A stretch of DNA of 64,000 bases from Kordiimonadales bacterium IMCC3096 (GTDB lineage Bacteria; Pseudomonadota; Alphaproteobacteria; Minwuiales; Minwuiaceae): positions 2,757,501 to 2,821,500 of the forward strand of contig CP018227.1 in the NCBI GenBank assembly GCA_016865035.1. The letters are read 5' to 3'. Shown one piece after another: positions 17,935-27,148 of this stretch. The notes below the pieces were generated by a model. The model made no database searches. It had not been told where the DNA came from and worked only from the letters and a program-made list of their open reading frames with translations. The position numbers and the translations under genes are program-made. Position 1 is the first letter of the stretch. Each line of letters starts with the position of its first letter.

Positions 17935-19386
17935 ATGTCTGATTTGCCGCGCGTCCCGTTGCTTGTGCCGGGTGCCACCAGTTCCGCCAGTGATGTCGTC
18001 GTCTCCGCACCCTGGGACGGGTCACCGATAGCCAATGTCGCCCGTTCGGACAGTGCGACGGTGGAAAAGGCCCTCAGCAACGCCTTCGAGCTCTATCGGG
18101 ACCGCGACGCCTGGATCCCGATGCGGGAGCGGGTGCAGATCCTGACCCGTGCCATGGCAATCATGCGCGACCGTCGCGAGAGCATGGCTGTCGAGGCCGC
18201 GCGCGAAGGCGGCAAGCCGCTGGCCGATTCCCTGATCGAGGTCGATCGGGCCATCGATTCCGTGCACATCTGCATCGACGAACTGCGCAGCCGTGCGGGG
18301 GAGGTGATCCCCATGGGCATCACCGAAAGCTCCAAGAATCGCGTTGCCTTCACCCGGCAGGAACCGATTGGCGTGGTGGTCGCGGTCAGTGCCTTCAACC
18401 ATCCGCTCAACCTCATCGCGCATCAGGTGGCCCCTGCGGTCGCGACCGGTTGTCCGGTGATCGTGAAACCGGCGGACAAGACCGCGCTGTCGTGCCTGCA
18501 CTTCGTGCAGATCCTGCATGAGGCGGGATTGCCGAAAGCCTGGGCGCAGGCCGTGGTCACGGCGGATCGCAAGGATGCCACCGCGCTGGTGACCGATCCG
18601 CGCGTCGGGTTCTTCAGCTTCATCGGCTCGGCCAAGGTCGGCTGGGCCCTGCGGGCGCAGCTCGCCCCCGGCACCCGCTGCGCGCTGGAACATGGCGGCG
18701 CGGCCCCGGTGATCCTGACGGAAAGTGCCGATCTCGACCGCGCGGTGCCGTCACTGGCCAAGGGTGGCTTCTATCACGCCGGTCAGGTCTGCGTGTCGGT
18801 ACAGCGGGTCTATGCCCATTCATCGGTCTGCCGCACCTTTGCCGACCGGCTGGCCGAGGCGGCGCAGAAGATGGTGGTGGGCGATCCTACGGACAAGGCG
18901 ACCGAGGTCGGTCCGCTGATCACGCCGGGCGAGGTGGATCGTGTGCATGAATGGGTCGAGGAGGCCCGCGCCGGCGGTGGCGAGATCCTGTGCGGCGGCG
19001 AGAAGCTGTCGGACACGGCCTACAAGCCGACCGTGATCCTGAATCCGCCTGCGGACGCCAAGGTCTCCACCATGGAGATCTTCGGCCCCGTGGTCTGCGT
19101 CTTCAGCTACGACGACATGGACGAAGCCATCGCCAGGGCGAACTCCCTGCCGTTCTCGTTCCAGGCGGCGGTGTTCGGACAGGACATCGACCGCATCATG
19201 CGCGCCACCAGCCGTCTCGATGCGGCGGCGGTGATGGTGAATGACCACACCGCGTTCCGGGTGGACTGGATGCCCTTCGCGGGTCTGAAACTGTCGGGTC
19301 ATGGGGTGGGCGGTGTGCCGCATTCCATGCACGAGATGTCCGTTCGCAAGATGACCGTGATCAATTCGCCCGAGATTCGGGACTGA
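17935..19386 (+). CDS. Aldehyde dehydrogenase family protein
   Basis: A 483-residue NAD(P)-dependent aldehyde dehydrogenase. The catalytic pair is visible as Glu252 (LEHGGAAP) and Cys286 (HAGQVCVS), and the cofactor segment AVSAFNHPLN and the C-terminal AGLKLSGHG are intact. GGAGGGGG precedes the ATG. The style resembles the succinate-semialdehyde/lactaldehyde/phosphonoacetaldehyde branch, but the substrate is not determinable. It leads a same-strand run with a rhodanese gene 63 bases downstream and an SDR, suggesting a small catabolic unit. Confidence 0.9.
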   Translation: MSDLPRVPLLVPGATSSASDVVVSAPWDGSPIANVARSDSATVEKALSNAFELYRDRDAWIPMRERVQILTRAMAIMRDRRESMAVEAAREGGKPLADSLIEVDRAIDSVHICIDELRSRAGEVIPMGITESSKNRVAFTRQEPIGVVVAVSAFNHPLNLIAHQVAPAVATGCPVIVKPADKTALSCLHFVQILHEAGLPKAWAQAVVTADRKDATALVTDPRVGFFSFIGSAKVGWALRAQLAPGTRCALEHGGAAPVILTESADLDRAVPSLAKGGFYHAGQVCVSVQRVYAHSSVCRTFADRLAEAAQKMVVGDPTDKATEVGPLITPGEVDRVHEWVEEARAGGGEILCGGEKLSDTAYKPTVILNPPADAKVSTMEIFGPVVCVFSYDDMDEAIARANSLPFSFQAAVFGQDIDRIMRATSRLDAAAVMVNDHTAFRVDWMPFAGLKLSGHGVGGVPHSMHEMSVRKMTVINSPEIRD

Positions 19387-19449
19387 TCACGGCAGTCTGT
19401 CCGGTCAGTTCAACCGGCAGGTATCGGAAATTGAGGGGAGAATTCGAAA

Positions 19450-19842
19450 ATGGCGACAACCGTCAAGCAGATGGTCGACCGGGCCATGAGCAAGGTCGAG
19501 ACCATCAGTGTCGAGGATGCGAAGGCGCTGGTGGGCCGGGATGACGTGACCATCGTGGATATCCGCGATGTGCGTGAACTGTGGCGGGAGGGCAAGATTC
19601 CCGGTGCCTATCACGCGCCGCGCGGCATGCTGGAGTTCTGGGTCGACCCGGAAAGCCCCTATGCCAAGGACGTCTTCCAGTCGGGCAAGCGGATCGTCTT
19701 CTATTGCGCCGCAGGCTGGCGTTCCGCACTGGCGACGGAAGCCGCGATGGAACTGGGTCTGAAGAACACCTGCCACATCGATGGCGGTTTCGGCGACTGG
19801 AAGAAGGCCGGCTACGAGATCGAGGCTGTCGAGAAGAAGTGA
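19450..19842 (+). CDS. Single-domain rhodanese-like protein
   Basis: A 130-residue rhodanese domain. The active-site loop is CAAGWRS with the nucleophile at Cys86, and the motifs VDIRDVRELWREGKIPGA and HIDGGFGDW flank it. The six-residue loop fits a sulfurtransferase rather than a Cdc25-like phosphatase. There is no signal peptide, so it is cytoplasmic. A GAGGGGAG ribosome binding site is present. It sits between an aldehyde dehydrogenase and an SDR, where a persulfide carrier is not obviously needed. Confidence 0.88.
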   Translation: MATTVKQMVDRAMSKVETISVEDAKALVGRDDVTIVDIRDVRELWREGKIPGAYHAPRGMLEFWVDPESPYAKDVFQSGKRIVFYCAAGWRSALATEAAMELGLKNTCHIDGGFGDWKKAGYEIEAVEKK

Positions 19843-19867
19843 CCCGCTTTCCTGGGGAGGAAACACA

Positions 19868-20653
19868 ATGGCTGAAACGACAGATCTGAGCGGGCGCGTG
19901 GCGCTGGTCACCGGCGCCGGGTCCGGCATTGGCCGCCAGGCGGCGGAGACCCTGGCCGGTGCCGGGGCCGCCGTGGCCTGCACCGACATCAACCTGGCCG
20001 GTGCCCAGGAAACCGCGGCCTCCATCGAGGCTGCGGGCGGGCGCGCCATCGCCATTGCCCATGACGTGGTGGAGGAAGACCAATGGGAGGCGGCGGTCAA
20101 GGCGACCGTCGATGCCCTGGGTGGCCTGCACATCATGGTCAACAATGCCGGGATCGAGCTGGTGAAGACCATCCCCGATATCTCGACCGCCGATTTCCGG
20201 CGCGTCATGGATATCAACGTGCTGGGTGTCTTTCTGGGCATCAAGACCTGCACTGATGCCATGACGGCGTCCGGTTCGGGCTCCATCATCAACCTGTCCT
20301 CGGTCGCTGGTCTGATCGGCGCGCCCCGGCAGGCGGCCTACTGCGCCTCCAAGGGCGCGGTGCGACTGATGACCAAGGCGACGGCGCTGGAACTGGCCGG
20401 GGCAGGGCACCCGATCCGGGTGAACTCCGTGCATCCGGGCATCATCGAGACGCCGATGCTGGAAGACCTGATGACCGGTGTGCCGGACGAACAGCGCAAC
20501 CAGCGGCTGGCGCAGATGAAGGCACGGCACCCCATCGGTCGCCTGGGTCAGGCCACCGACATCGCCAATGCCATCCTGTTCCTCGCCTCCGACCTGTCAT
20601 CCTTCATGACCGGCTCCGAAGTCGTCGTCGATGGTGGCATGACCGCGAACTGA
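19868..20653 (+). CDS. Short-chain dehydrogenase/reductase
   Basis: A 261-residue classical SDR, starting at an ATG with GGGGAGGAAACACA upstream and 25 bases after the rhodanese gene. It carries TGAGSGIG, NNAGIELV, LSSVAG and YCASKGAV with the catalytic Tyr and Lys, then a C-terminal DGGMTAN. It resembles 3-alpha/20-beta-hydroxysteroid or cyclopentanol dehydrogenases. Probably co-transcribed with the ALDH, giving an alcohol to aldehyde/ketone to acid logic. Confidence 0.87.
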   Translation: MAETTDLSGRVALVTGAGSGIGRQAAETLAGAGAAVACTDINLAGAQETAASIEAAGGRAIAIAHDVVEEDQWEAAVKATVDALGGLHIMVNNAGIELVKTIPDISTADFRRVMDINVLGVFLGIKTCTDAMTASGSGSIINLSSVAGLIGAPRQAAYCASKGAVRLMTKATALELAGAGHPIRVNSVHPGIIETPMLEDLMTGVPDEQRNQRLAQMKARHPIGRLGQATDIANAILFLASDLSSFMTGSEVVVDGGMTAN

Positions 20654-20690
20654 CGCGTTCGAACCGCCTGCTCGCACAGGAACCGCTCTC

Positions 20691-20708
20691 TTTCCCCTTG
20701 CGGGGGGA
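20691..20708. terminator. G/C hairpin between convergent genes
   Basis: TTTCCCC, a TTGC loop and GGGGGGA can pair (four C-G, two T-G wobbles, one T-A). It lies between two convergent genes and may end both transcripts. A uridine tract is lacking, so the call is tentative. Confidence 0.35.
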
Positions 20709-20752
20709 GGGGACGTTCGCTCCCGTGCAGGTTCGCCGATTGCGTCGCCCGC

Positions 20753-21634
20753 TCAGGCGGCGTCTCCCTTTCCGGCCTGTTGCACGTCAAAGATGGAGAC
20801 GTAGCCCTTCGACCAGTCGGGCGGCATCAGGCAGGGGCGAGGGTCGAAGCGGGCCCACCTGGCCCGCTCACCCCGGACGATGGTGTTCGAAAGCGGCAGG
20901 TTGGCGACGATGCTGGGTTCCAGCGTCAGTGCGTCGGCCGCCGAATAGGTATGGAGCAGCAGTGGCCTGACCTGGCTGGAGCGGTTGGGTTCGGAGCCAT
21001 GCACCATCCGGCAATTGTGGACGGTGACGGAGCCGCGCGGGCCCTTCAGCCAGACCACGTCGTCCACCGGCACGCGCCCGATGTCCTTCTCCGCGATGTA
21101 GCCGGTCCAGTTGCCGTCGGCGCCATAGAGGTCGAACAGTTCCGACTCGTGGCTCTTCGGGATCACCCCCATCGGCCCCATCTCGTCATCCACGTCCGAC
21201 ATGTAGAGACCGATGGTCAGCGGCGAGTAATTGGTGTGCGGCCAGAACTGGATGTCCTGGTGCCATTTCACCTCCTCGCCGCCCCCCGACCATTTGAAGT
21301 TCAGTTTCGAGTGGTGGTACTTCACATCCGGTCCCAGCAGGTCGGCAGCCAGATCGACGATGGGGCCGTCGAAGGCGAACTCGCGATAGACGGGATCATG
21401 CTCCGCAGGCTGGGACAGTCGGCGCAGACGCGGATTGTCGGCACTGTGGTCGGGTTCGATGTCGAACTTGCCGCTGGATTTCGTCACCTTGCGGCTTTCC
21501 GCGATGAAGCGGTCGGTCACTTCCCAGAGCCGGTCCATCCAGGCGTCCGACACGAAGTTTTCCAGCAGCAGATAGCCATTCTCCTCATAGAAGGCCTTCT
21601 GCTCCGGGGTGATGGTCTTGAGATCATGCGTCAT
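20753..21634 (-). CDS. Phytanoyl-CoA dioxygenase (PhyH) family protein
   Basis: A 293-residue Fe(II)/2-oxoglutarate oxygenase. The metal ligands are His125 and Asp127 (KWHQDIQFW) and His212 (CRMVHGSEPN), with Arg223 (QVRPLLL) placed to bind 2-oxoglutarate. PhyH relatives hydroxylate acyl-CoA esters or small metabolites such as ectoine. The start has the usual MTHDLKTITPEQ opening. It follows the LLM oxidoreductase gene with almost no gap, so the two probably form one transcript. Confidence 0.87.
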   Translation of the reverse strand: MTHDLKTITPEQKAFYEENGYLLLENFVSDAWMDRLWEVTDRFIAESRKVTKSSGKFDIEPDHSADNPRLRRLSQPAEHDPVYREFAFDGPIVDLAADLLGPDVKYHHSKLNFKWSGGGEEVKWHQDIQFWPHTNYSPLTIGLYMSDVDDEMGPMGVIPKSHESELFDLYGADGNWTGYIAEKDIGRVPVDDVVWLKGPRGSVTVHNCRMVHGSEPNRSSQVRPLLLHTYSAADALTLEPSIVANLPLSNTIVRGERARWARFDPRPCLMPPDWSKGYVSIFDVQQAGKGDAA

Positions 21635-21636
21635 GA

Positions 21637-22488
21637 TCAGCTCTCCAGTTCGTCCATCAGCTTCGCATAGCGGTCCAGAACACCCTCCACCCGGTCCGGC
21701 GCGGAGGTCGGGACACCGATGACCGAACGGGCAATGCCCAGGTCGCGGTAGCGCTTCAACAGATCCTCGTTCACATCCACCTGCGCGAAGATCGAGAGTT
21801 CGATGGACGCCGGATCGCGTCCGGCCTCCTCCGCGCGGCGGTGCAGGTCGGCGATGGCGGCGGGCATGTCGTCCAGCAGCACATTGATCGGCATCCAGCC
21901 GTCACAATAGTTCACGACACGCTGCCTGCCGGTGCCGGTGGCCGAGCCGAGGATGATCGGCGGGTGCGGTCGCTGTACCGGCTTGGGGTAGGAGTAGCAT
22001 TCGTCGATCTTCACGAACTCTCCGTCGTAGGACGATTTCTCCTCGGTCCAGAGCGCCTTCATCGCCTCCACCTTTTCCCGCAGCACCTTCCAGCGCCGCT
22101 CGAAGGGGATGCCGTGCTGCGCCATCTCCTCGGCGTTCCAGCCACCGCCGATGCCCAGCAGCACCCGACCGTTGGAGATCACGTCCAGGGTCGCGACTTC
22201 CTTGGCCAGCGTGATCGGGTCGCGCTGGATGACCAGCGAAATGCCGGTACCGAGCTTCAGGTTCTTCGTCACCGCAGCGGCGGCCCCCAGCGAAACGAAG
22301 GGGTCCATCATGCGGTAATAGGGTTTCGGCAGTTCGCCGCCGCCGGGAAAGGGGGAGAGGCGGGAGGTCGGAATATTGGTGTGTTCCGGAAACCAGACAG
22401 AGTCGTAGTTGCGTTCCTCCATCATCACCGCCAGGGCGTCGGGACGTATGGAATAGTCGGTATTGTAGCAGAATGCGCCGAGTTTCAT
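21637..22488 (-). CDS. LLM-class F420- or flavin-dependent oxidoreductase
   Basis: A 283-residue luciferase-like monooxygenase, starting at MKLGAFCYNTDYSIRPD. The motifs VWFPEHTNIP, LGTGISLVIQRDPI, GIGGGWNAEEMAQHG and HPPIILGSATG are typical of the TIGR03619 type of F420-linked enzymes. A further 39 codons are open upstream but look non-coding. The gene lies directly before PhyH, pairing two oxygen-dependent enzymes in one unit. Cofactor identity (F420 or FMN) is not provable here. Confidence 0.85.
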   Translation of the reverse strand: MKLGAFCYNTDYSIRPDALAVMMEERNYDSVWFPEHTNIPTSRLSPFPGGGELPKPYYRMMDPFVSLGAAAAVTKNLKLGTGISLVIQRDPITLAKEVATLDVISNGRVLLGIGGGWNAEEMAQHGIPFERRWKVLREKVEAMKALWTEEKSSYDGEFVKIDECYSYPKPVQRPHPPIILGSATGTGRQRVVNYCDGWMPINVLLDDMPAAIADLHRRAEEAGRDPASIELSIFAQVDVNEDLLKRYRDLGIARSVIGVPTSAPDRVEGVLDRYAKLMDELES

Positions 22489-22627
22489 GACGGTCAGGCC
22501 TCCCCACCTGTTGTATGCTGCTCCAATCGCAGCATGACCTTGCCGCCGGGGCAAGCCCGAGCTTTGGCGAGGCTCATGCGGCAATCGGCGCATCGTGCGC
22601 GGCATTCGCCTGTCCTATCTCCGCCCC

Positions 22628-23677
22628 ATGAACACGGCATCTTATCAGGGACCTTCCCGCCGCGCGGTTGTCACATGGCTGTTCATCGTGGCCGCGCTGG
22701 TCTTCATCATGGTCGTCGTCGGCGGCATCACGCGGCTGACGGAGTCCGGCCTGTCCATGACCGACTGGCATCCTGTCACCGGCTGGCTGCCGCCGCTGAG
22801 CGACGCCGCCTGGCAGGTGGAGTTCGACAAGTACAAGGCATTCCCCGAGTACCAGAAGGTCAACCTCGGCATGACCCTGGACGAGTTCAAGACGATCTAC
22901 GCCTGGGAGTTCAGCCATCGGCTGCTCGGGCGGATCATCGGTCTCGCCTTCTTCGTGCCGATGGCGTTCTTCATGCTCACCGGACGGATAAGGCGACGGG
23001 AGATTCCCTGGTTCCTGTTCCTGCTGGTGGCGGGTGGATCACAGGGTGCGCTTGGCTGGTTCATGGTGCAGAGCGGTCTGGTCGACCGGCCCGATGTCAG
23101 CCAGTACCGGCTGGCGGCACATCTGGCGCTCGCCTTCTCGATCTATGCCCTGCTGCTTTGGACCGCCTGGTCGCTGCGCGAGGAAGGGCGTGATCGCCAG
23201 GCCCTGAGCGGCATGCGGACACCGGCGATCATCCTCGCGGCGCTGGTCCTGCTGCAGATCGTCATCGGGGCCTTCGTCGCCGGCATCAATGCGGGCCACA
23301 TCTACAATACCTGGCCGCTGATGGATGGCGCGCTGGTGCCGGATGGCCTGTTCGCCGGGGGGACGGGACTGGCCGCCCTGTTCGACGATCACCTGACCAT
23401 CCAGTTCGTCCACCGCATTCTGGCCTATACCCTTCTCGGCGTTGCCATCTGGACCATGCTGCGCGGGCGCTGGGTCGGCGGGCGGGCAAAGTCCGCATCG
23501 ATGGGGGTCATGCACGCCATCATCCTGCAGATCCTGCTGGGTATCGCCACGCTGGTGATGGTTGTGCCGGTCTGGCTCGGTGCGCTCCATCAGGCGACAG
23601 CCCTGCTGGTCTGGACAGCGGCACTCTGGCTCGTCCGGCTGGCCTGGACCGGTGCGCGGACACGCGTTGCGGGCTGA
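22628..23677 (+). CDS. ctaA: Haem A synthase (CtaA/COX15, type 2)
   Basis: A 349-residue membrane protein with eight predicted transmembrane helices. It matches the long alphaproteobacterial/mitochondrial form: GGITRLTESGLSMTDWHPVTG near the N-terminus and histidine haem ligands in WEFSHRLLGR (His97), YRLAAHLAL, QFVHRILAY and LGALHQAT. It oxidises haem O to haem A for cytochrome oxidase. I prefer the ATG at 22628 to one 33 bases upstream. No cox structural genes are nearby. Confidence 0.92.
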   Translation: MNTASYQGPSRRAVVTWLFIVAALVFIMVVVGGITRLTESGLSMTDWHPVTGWLPPLSDAAWQVEFDKYKAFPEYQKVNLGMTLDEFKTIYAWEFSHRLLGRIIGLAFFVPMAFFMLTGRIRRREIPWFLFLLVAGGSQGALGWFMVQSGLVDRPDVSQYRLAAHLALAFSIYALLLWTAWSLREEGRDRQALSGMRTPAIILAALVLLQIVIGAFVAGINAGHIYNTWPLMDGALVPDGLFAGGTGLAALFDDHLTIQFVHRILAYTLLGVAIWTMLRGRWVGGRAKSASMGVMHAIILQILLGIATLVMVVPVWLGALHQATALLVWTAALWLVRLAWTGARTRVAG

Positions 23678-23705
23678 CTCGCTTCCGGATATGTGCCTGA
23701 ACGCA

Positions 23706-23733
23706 ACAGGGCGACCCTGACGGGCCGCCCTGT
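23706..23733. terminator. Hairpin between convergent ctaA and small-gene pair
   Basis: ACAGGGCG and CGCCCTGT form a perfect 8-bp stem around a 12-base loop, midway between the ends of two convergent genes. A U-tract is weak on both strands; it may act as a bidirectional terminator. Confidence 0.5.
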
Positions 23734-23763
23734 GGTCGTGTTCCGATAGGTGGGGTCGGAGGA

Positions 23764-24078
23764 TCAGCTGTCGGTGGCACCGGCGTTGTCACGCGACTCG
23801 AAGCAACCGGAGCGGGTCGCGTCTTCCTGGTTGCCGAGCGTGGCGCGGATCTGGGCGCGAACGGCCTTGCAGGCTTCCTCGCTGTCGAAGGTGCCGAAGT
23901 AGATATCGACGTTGCTCTTCAGTTCGCCTTCCCAGGTGCGGGCCTTGTACTGGATGCGGCGCGTGTCATAGGCGGTCAGCACGGAAGCCGGTGAGCTGGT
24001 CACGTCAATGGTGGCGATGGGGCTGCTGTCGGCCGGAACACTCATGCCGGCGGCAGCGGCGATCAGCAGATAGTACAT
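23764..24078 (-). CDS. Small conserved protein, tandem paralogue B (104 aa)
   Basis: I do not recognise this family. It is 104 residues: a short hydrophobic start (MYYLLIAAAAGMSVPAD), then a conserved core ending EACKAVRAQIR (about 38-79), and a C-terminal RSGCFES. It is about 70 percent identical by eye to the upstream gene at 24149-24463. AGGAGA precedes its ATG. The hydrophobic leader lacks positive residues, so export is uncertain. Two cysteines (in EACKAV and SGCFES) are shared by both copies. Confidence 0.7.
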   Translation of the reverse strand: MYYLLIAAAAGMSVPADSSPIATIDVTSSPASVLTAYDTRRIQYKARTWEGELKSNVDIYFGTFDSEEACKAVRAQIRATLGNQEDATRSGCFESRDNAGATDS

Positions 24079-24148
24079 TGTATGGTCTCCTAGGTGTTTG
24101 TTCGGGCCTCAGCAGGGTCCCGGTCTGACTTGGTCGGTTGTGGGTTGG

Positions 24149-24463
24149 TTACCGGCTGGCGACGATCTGCTTCGATTCGAAACAACCGGAGCGCTTGTCC
24201 TCTTCCAGACCCTTGTCTGAAAGCTCGGTGCGGATCTGGGCACGGACGGCCTTGCAGGCTTCCATGCTGTCGAAGGTGCCGAAGTAGACATCCACGTCGC
24301 TCTTCAGTTCGGCTTCCCAGTTGCGGGCCTTGTACTGGATCCGGCGGGTGTCATAGGCGGTGAGTTCCGAACTCGGTGCGGTGAACACGTCGACCTTGGA
24401 GATCGGTGCATTGTCGGCGGGGATGCTCAGTCCGGCAGCGGCGGCGATCAGCAGGTAGTACAT
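24149..24463 (-). CDS. Small conserved protein, tandem paralogue A (104 aa)
   Basis: The start at 24463 (AAGGAGC upstream) makes the protein co-linear with paralogue B; an upstream extension to 24646 is open but unlike it. Conserved elements: MYYLLIAAAAGLSIPAD, YDTRRIQYKARNWEAELKS, VYFGTFDSMEACKAVRAQ and RSGCFES. It is 104 residues long, the same as its neighbour, with 70 bases between the two genes. Both appear to come from one tandem duplication. Function unknown. Confidence 0.7.
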   Translation of the reverse strand: MYYLLIAAAAGLSIPADNAPISKVDVFTAPSSELTAYDTRRIQYKARNWEAELKSDVDVYFGTFDSMEACKAVRAQIRTELSDKGLEEDKRSGCFESKQIVASR

Positions 24464-24911
24464 GGTTTCAGCTCCTTCATTCGTCTGGCCGCATCGGGCG
24501 GCCCCTTCGTCTTTCGCCGGAACAGGAGCAGCATCCGTGCCAGACTCAGCGCAGAGGTGAGTTAAGAGGCGTGCCAGGACGGCGCGACCCCCCTCGTACT
24601 GCGCGAATTTCTCGACCGACGACCATCGTGAAAATCCATTAACCATCTGAATTAAAAAAGAAAAAAAGCGGGATTGTGGCTATGGTCACAATAATGCCAC
24701 AGCAATGTCGCAACGCGAGAACCCCGCGCGGGAGTGCCGGGAGTCTCGCGGTGCCGGCACCGGGGGATGAGGTGCAATCTGTCATGCAAATGGATGTTCT
24801 TGCCGTGGGAGTCGCGATTTGCACCGCTGGCATGCGGCGATTGCTCTGTCTGGCATGTGCAAAACCTGCGCGATATAAACCGTGAGACCGAACACGAAGG
24901 AGAAGGCGCAC
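24464..24911. other. 448-base divergent intergenic region before the mutase gene
   Basis: No convincing gene is seen; short frames here have poor codon use. The region holds an A-rich stretch at about 24650-24670 (AATTAAAAAAGAAAAAAAGC). Three TTTGCAAA-like elements lie closer to the mutase gene: ATGCAAAT at 24784-24791, ATTTGCAC at 24817-24824 and GTGCAAAA at 24857-24864. They recall the TTTGCAAA motif I remember for ScfR/PccR regulators of propionyl-CoA genes, but the spacing differs. Confidence 0.4.
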
Positions 24912-27065
24912 ATGACCGACGGCAAGGACAAGACCCTCGCGGACTGGGAGGCTGCGGCGGAAAAGGAACTGCGCGGCAAGTCGCTGGACGATCTGGTGTG
25001 GCAGACGCCCGAAGGCATCCCCGTGAAACCCCTCTATACGGAGGAGGACATATCGGGTCTGGACCATCTGGGCAGCCTGCCCGGCATGGACCCCTACGTC
25101 CGGGGTGTGCGCGCCACCATGTATGCGAACCGGCCCTGGACCATCCGCCAGTATGCGGGTTTCTCGACGGCGGAAGAGTCCAATGCCTTCTATCGCCGCA
25201 ACCTCGCGGCGGGACAGCAGGGCCTGTCCGTGGCCTTCGATCTCGCGACGCACCGTGGCTATGACAGTGACCACCCGCGCGTCATGGGCGACGTGGGCAA
25301 GGCCGGGGTGGCCATCGACTCGGTCGAGGACATGAAGATCCTGTTCCGCGACATCCCGCTGGACAAGGTTTCGGTCTCCATGACCATGAACGGCGCGGTG
25401 CTGCCGACTCTGGCGGGCTACATCGTGGCGGCGGAGGAACAGGGCGTCGGGCCGGAGAAGCTCTCCGGTACCATCCAGAATGACATCCTGAAGGAATTCA
25501 TGGTCCGCAACACTTACATCTATCCGCCGGAGCCCTCCATGCGGATCGTGGCGGACATCATCGACTACACCGCCAACCACATGCCCAAGTTCAACTCGAT
25601 CTCGATCTCCGGCTATCACATGCAGGAAGCCGGGGCGACGCAGGTGCAGGAACTGGCCTTCACCCTGGCGGACGGGCTGGAATATGTGCGCACCGCCGTT
25701 GACCGGGGGCTGGACATCGACAGGTTCGCCCCGCGGCTCAGCTTCTTCTTCTGCATCGGCATGAACTTCTTCATGGAGGTGGCGAAGCTGCGCGCGGCCC
25801 GGTTGCTGTGGCACCGCATCGTCAGCCAGTTCGACCCGAAGGATGCGCGCTCCACCATGCTGCGCACCCATTGCCAGACCTCCGGCGTCAGCCTGACGGA
25901 GCAGGATCCCTACAACAACGTCATCCGCACCACGGTGGAGGCCATGGCGGCGGTGCTGGGGGGGACCCAGAGCCTGCACACCAACGCGCTGGACGAGGCG
26001 ATTGCCCTGCCCACCGACTTCTCCGCCCGCATCGCCCGCAATACCCAGCTTGTGCTGCAGGAAGAGACCGGAATCCCGAACGTGATCGATCCGCTGGGCG
26101 GTTCCTATTACGTCGAGGCGCTGACTGCGAAGCTGGCGGAGGACGCCTGGGCGCTGATCCAGCAGGTCGAGGAGCAGGGCGGCATGACCAAGGCGGTGGC
26201 CGAGGGGATGCCGAAACTGATGATCGAGGAGGCGGCGACCCGTCGCCAGGCGCGCGTCGACCGGGGCGAGGACGTGATTGTCGGCGTCAACAAGTACAAG
26301 CCATCGACGGATACAGCGCCCGAGGTGCTGGACATCGACACCACCAAGGTGCGCGACGGGCAGATCGCCCTGCTGAAGAGCATCCGGGAGTCCCGTGATC
26401 AGGCCGCCTGCGACGCGGCGCTGAAGGCACTGACCGAAGGCGCGCGCGGCGACGGCAACCTGCTGGCCCTGTGTGTCGATGCGGCCCGCGCCCGGGCCAC
26501 GGTGGGGGAGATGTCGGACGCGATGGAGGAAGTCTTCGGGCGTCACCGCGCCGAGATCCGCTCCGTCAGCGGTGTCTATGCCAAGGCCTATGAAGGTGAC
26601 GAGGGCTTCGCGAAGATCCAGTCGGATATCGATGACTTCGTCACTGCCGAGGGCCGTCGCCCCCGCATGCTGGTGGTCAAGATGGGCCAGGACGGGCACG
26701 ACCGTGGGGCCAAGGTGATCGCGACGGCCTTCGCCGACATCGGTTTCGATGTGGATGTCGGACCCCTGTTCCAGACCCCGGAAGAAGTCGCACGCGACGC
26801 GGTGGAGAACGACGTGCACGTCATCGGCGTCTCCTCCCTCGCCGCCGGGCACAAGGCCCTCGTCCCGGCCCTGATGCAGGCGCTGAAGGAGCAGGATGCG
26901 GAGGATATCCTGGTCATCTGCGGCGGTGTCATCCCGTCCGGTGACTATGACTGGCTGAAGCAGGCTGGCGTTTCCGGCATCTACGGTCCGGGCACGCACA
27001 TCCCCGCCGCCGCGGCCGAGATCCTGGAACTGGTGGCGAAGTCGCGGCGCGACGCGGCAGCCTGA
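24912..27065 (+). CDS. scpA: Methylmalonyl-CoA mutase, single-chain cobalamin-dependent
   Basis: A 717-residue mutase with the acyl-CoA-binding TIM barrel (about 30-560) and the cobalamin domain (about 580-717). The B12 motif DGHDRGAK places the cobalt-binding His at residue 596. [17 protein letters not shown] matches methylmalonyl-CoA mutases rather than isobutyryl- or ethylmalonyl-CoA mutases, and [29 protein letters not shown] and [13 protein letters not shown] are conserved. It interconverts methylmalonyl-CoA and succinyl-CoA in propionate catabolism. I start at 24912 (GAAGGAGAAGGCGCAC upstream). The meaB chaperone and propionyl-CoA carboxylase are not in the window. Confidence 0.95.
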   Translation: MTDGKDKTLADWEAAAEKELRGKSLDDLVWQTPEGIPVKPLYTEEDISGLDHLGSLPGMDPYVRGVRATMYANRPWTIRQYAGFSTAEESNAFYRRNLAAGQQGLSVAFDLATHRGYDSDHPRVMGDVGKAGVAIDSVEDMKILFRDIPLDKVSVSMTMNGAVLPTLAGYIVAAEEQGVGPEKLSGTIQNDILKEFMVRNTYIYPPEPSMRIVADIIDYTANHMPKFNSISISGYHMQEAGATQVQELAFTLADGLEYVRTAVDRGLDIDRFAPRLSFFFCIGMNFFMEVAKLRAARLLWHRIVSQFDPKDARSTMLRTHCQTSGVSLTEQDPYNNVIRTTVEAMAAVLGGTQSLHTNALDEAIALPTDFSARIARNTQLVLQEETGIPNVIDPLGGSYYVEALTAKLAEDAWALIQQVEEQGGMTKAVAEGMPKLMIEEAATRRQARVDRGEDVIVGVNKYKPSTDTAPEVLDIDTTKVRDGQIALLKSIRESRDQAACDAALKALTEGARGDGNLLALCVDAARARATVGEMSDAMEEVFGRHRAEIRSVSGVYAKAYEGDEGFAKIQSDIDDFVTAEGRRPRMLVVKMGQDGHDRGAKVIATAFADIGFDVDVGPLFQTPEEVARDAVENDVHVIGVSSLAAGHKALVPALMQALKEQDAEDILVICGGVIPSGDYDWLKQAGVSGIYGPGTHIPAAAAEILELVAKSRRDAAA

Positions 27066-27148
27066 CGCCTTCTCGGCCAGACTTGTGCAAGCTGGGGCGG
27101 GTCGCTATGCAGGTGGCCCGCCGCCCCCATCACGTCCGGACCCGTTGA

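Noticed and set aside
24639-26999. 786-codon open frame on the minus strand
   Set aside because: It is antisense to the methylmalonyl-CoA mutase gene, rich in His/Arg/Gln with no fold signature; long antisense frames are common in GC-rich DNA.
24912-27065. GVSL in place of the GWSL motif of methylmalonyl-CoA mutase as an anomaly
   Set aside because: As far as I recall, alphaproteobacterial mutases carry the same Val form.
27075-27140. Hairpin after the mutase gene
   Set aside because: Arms are interrupted and no U-tract follows; not convincing enough for a terminator.
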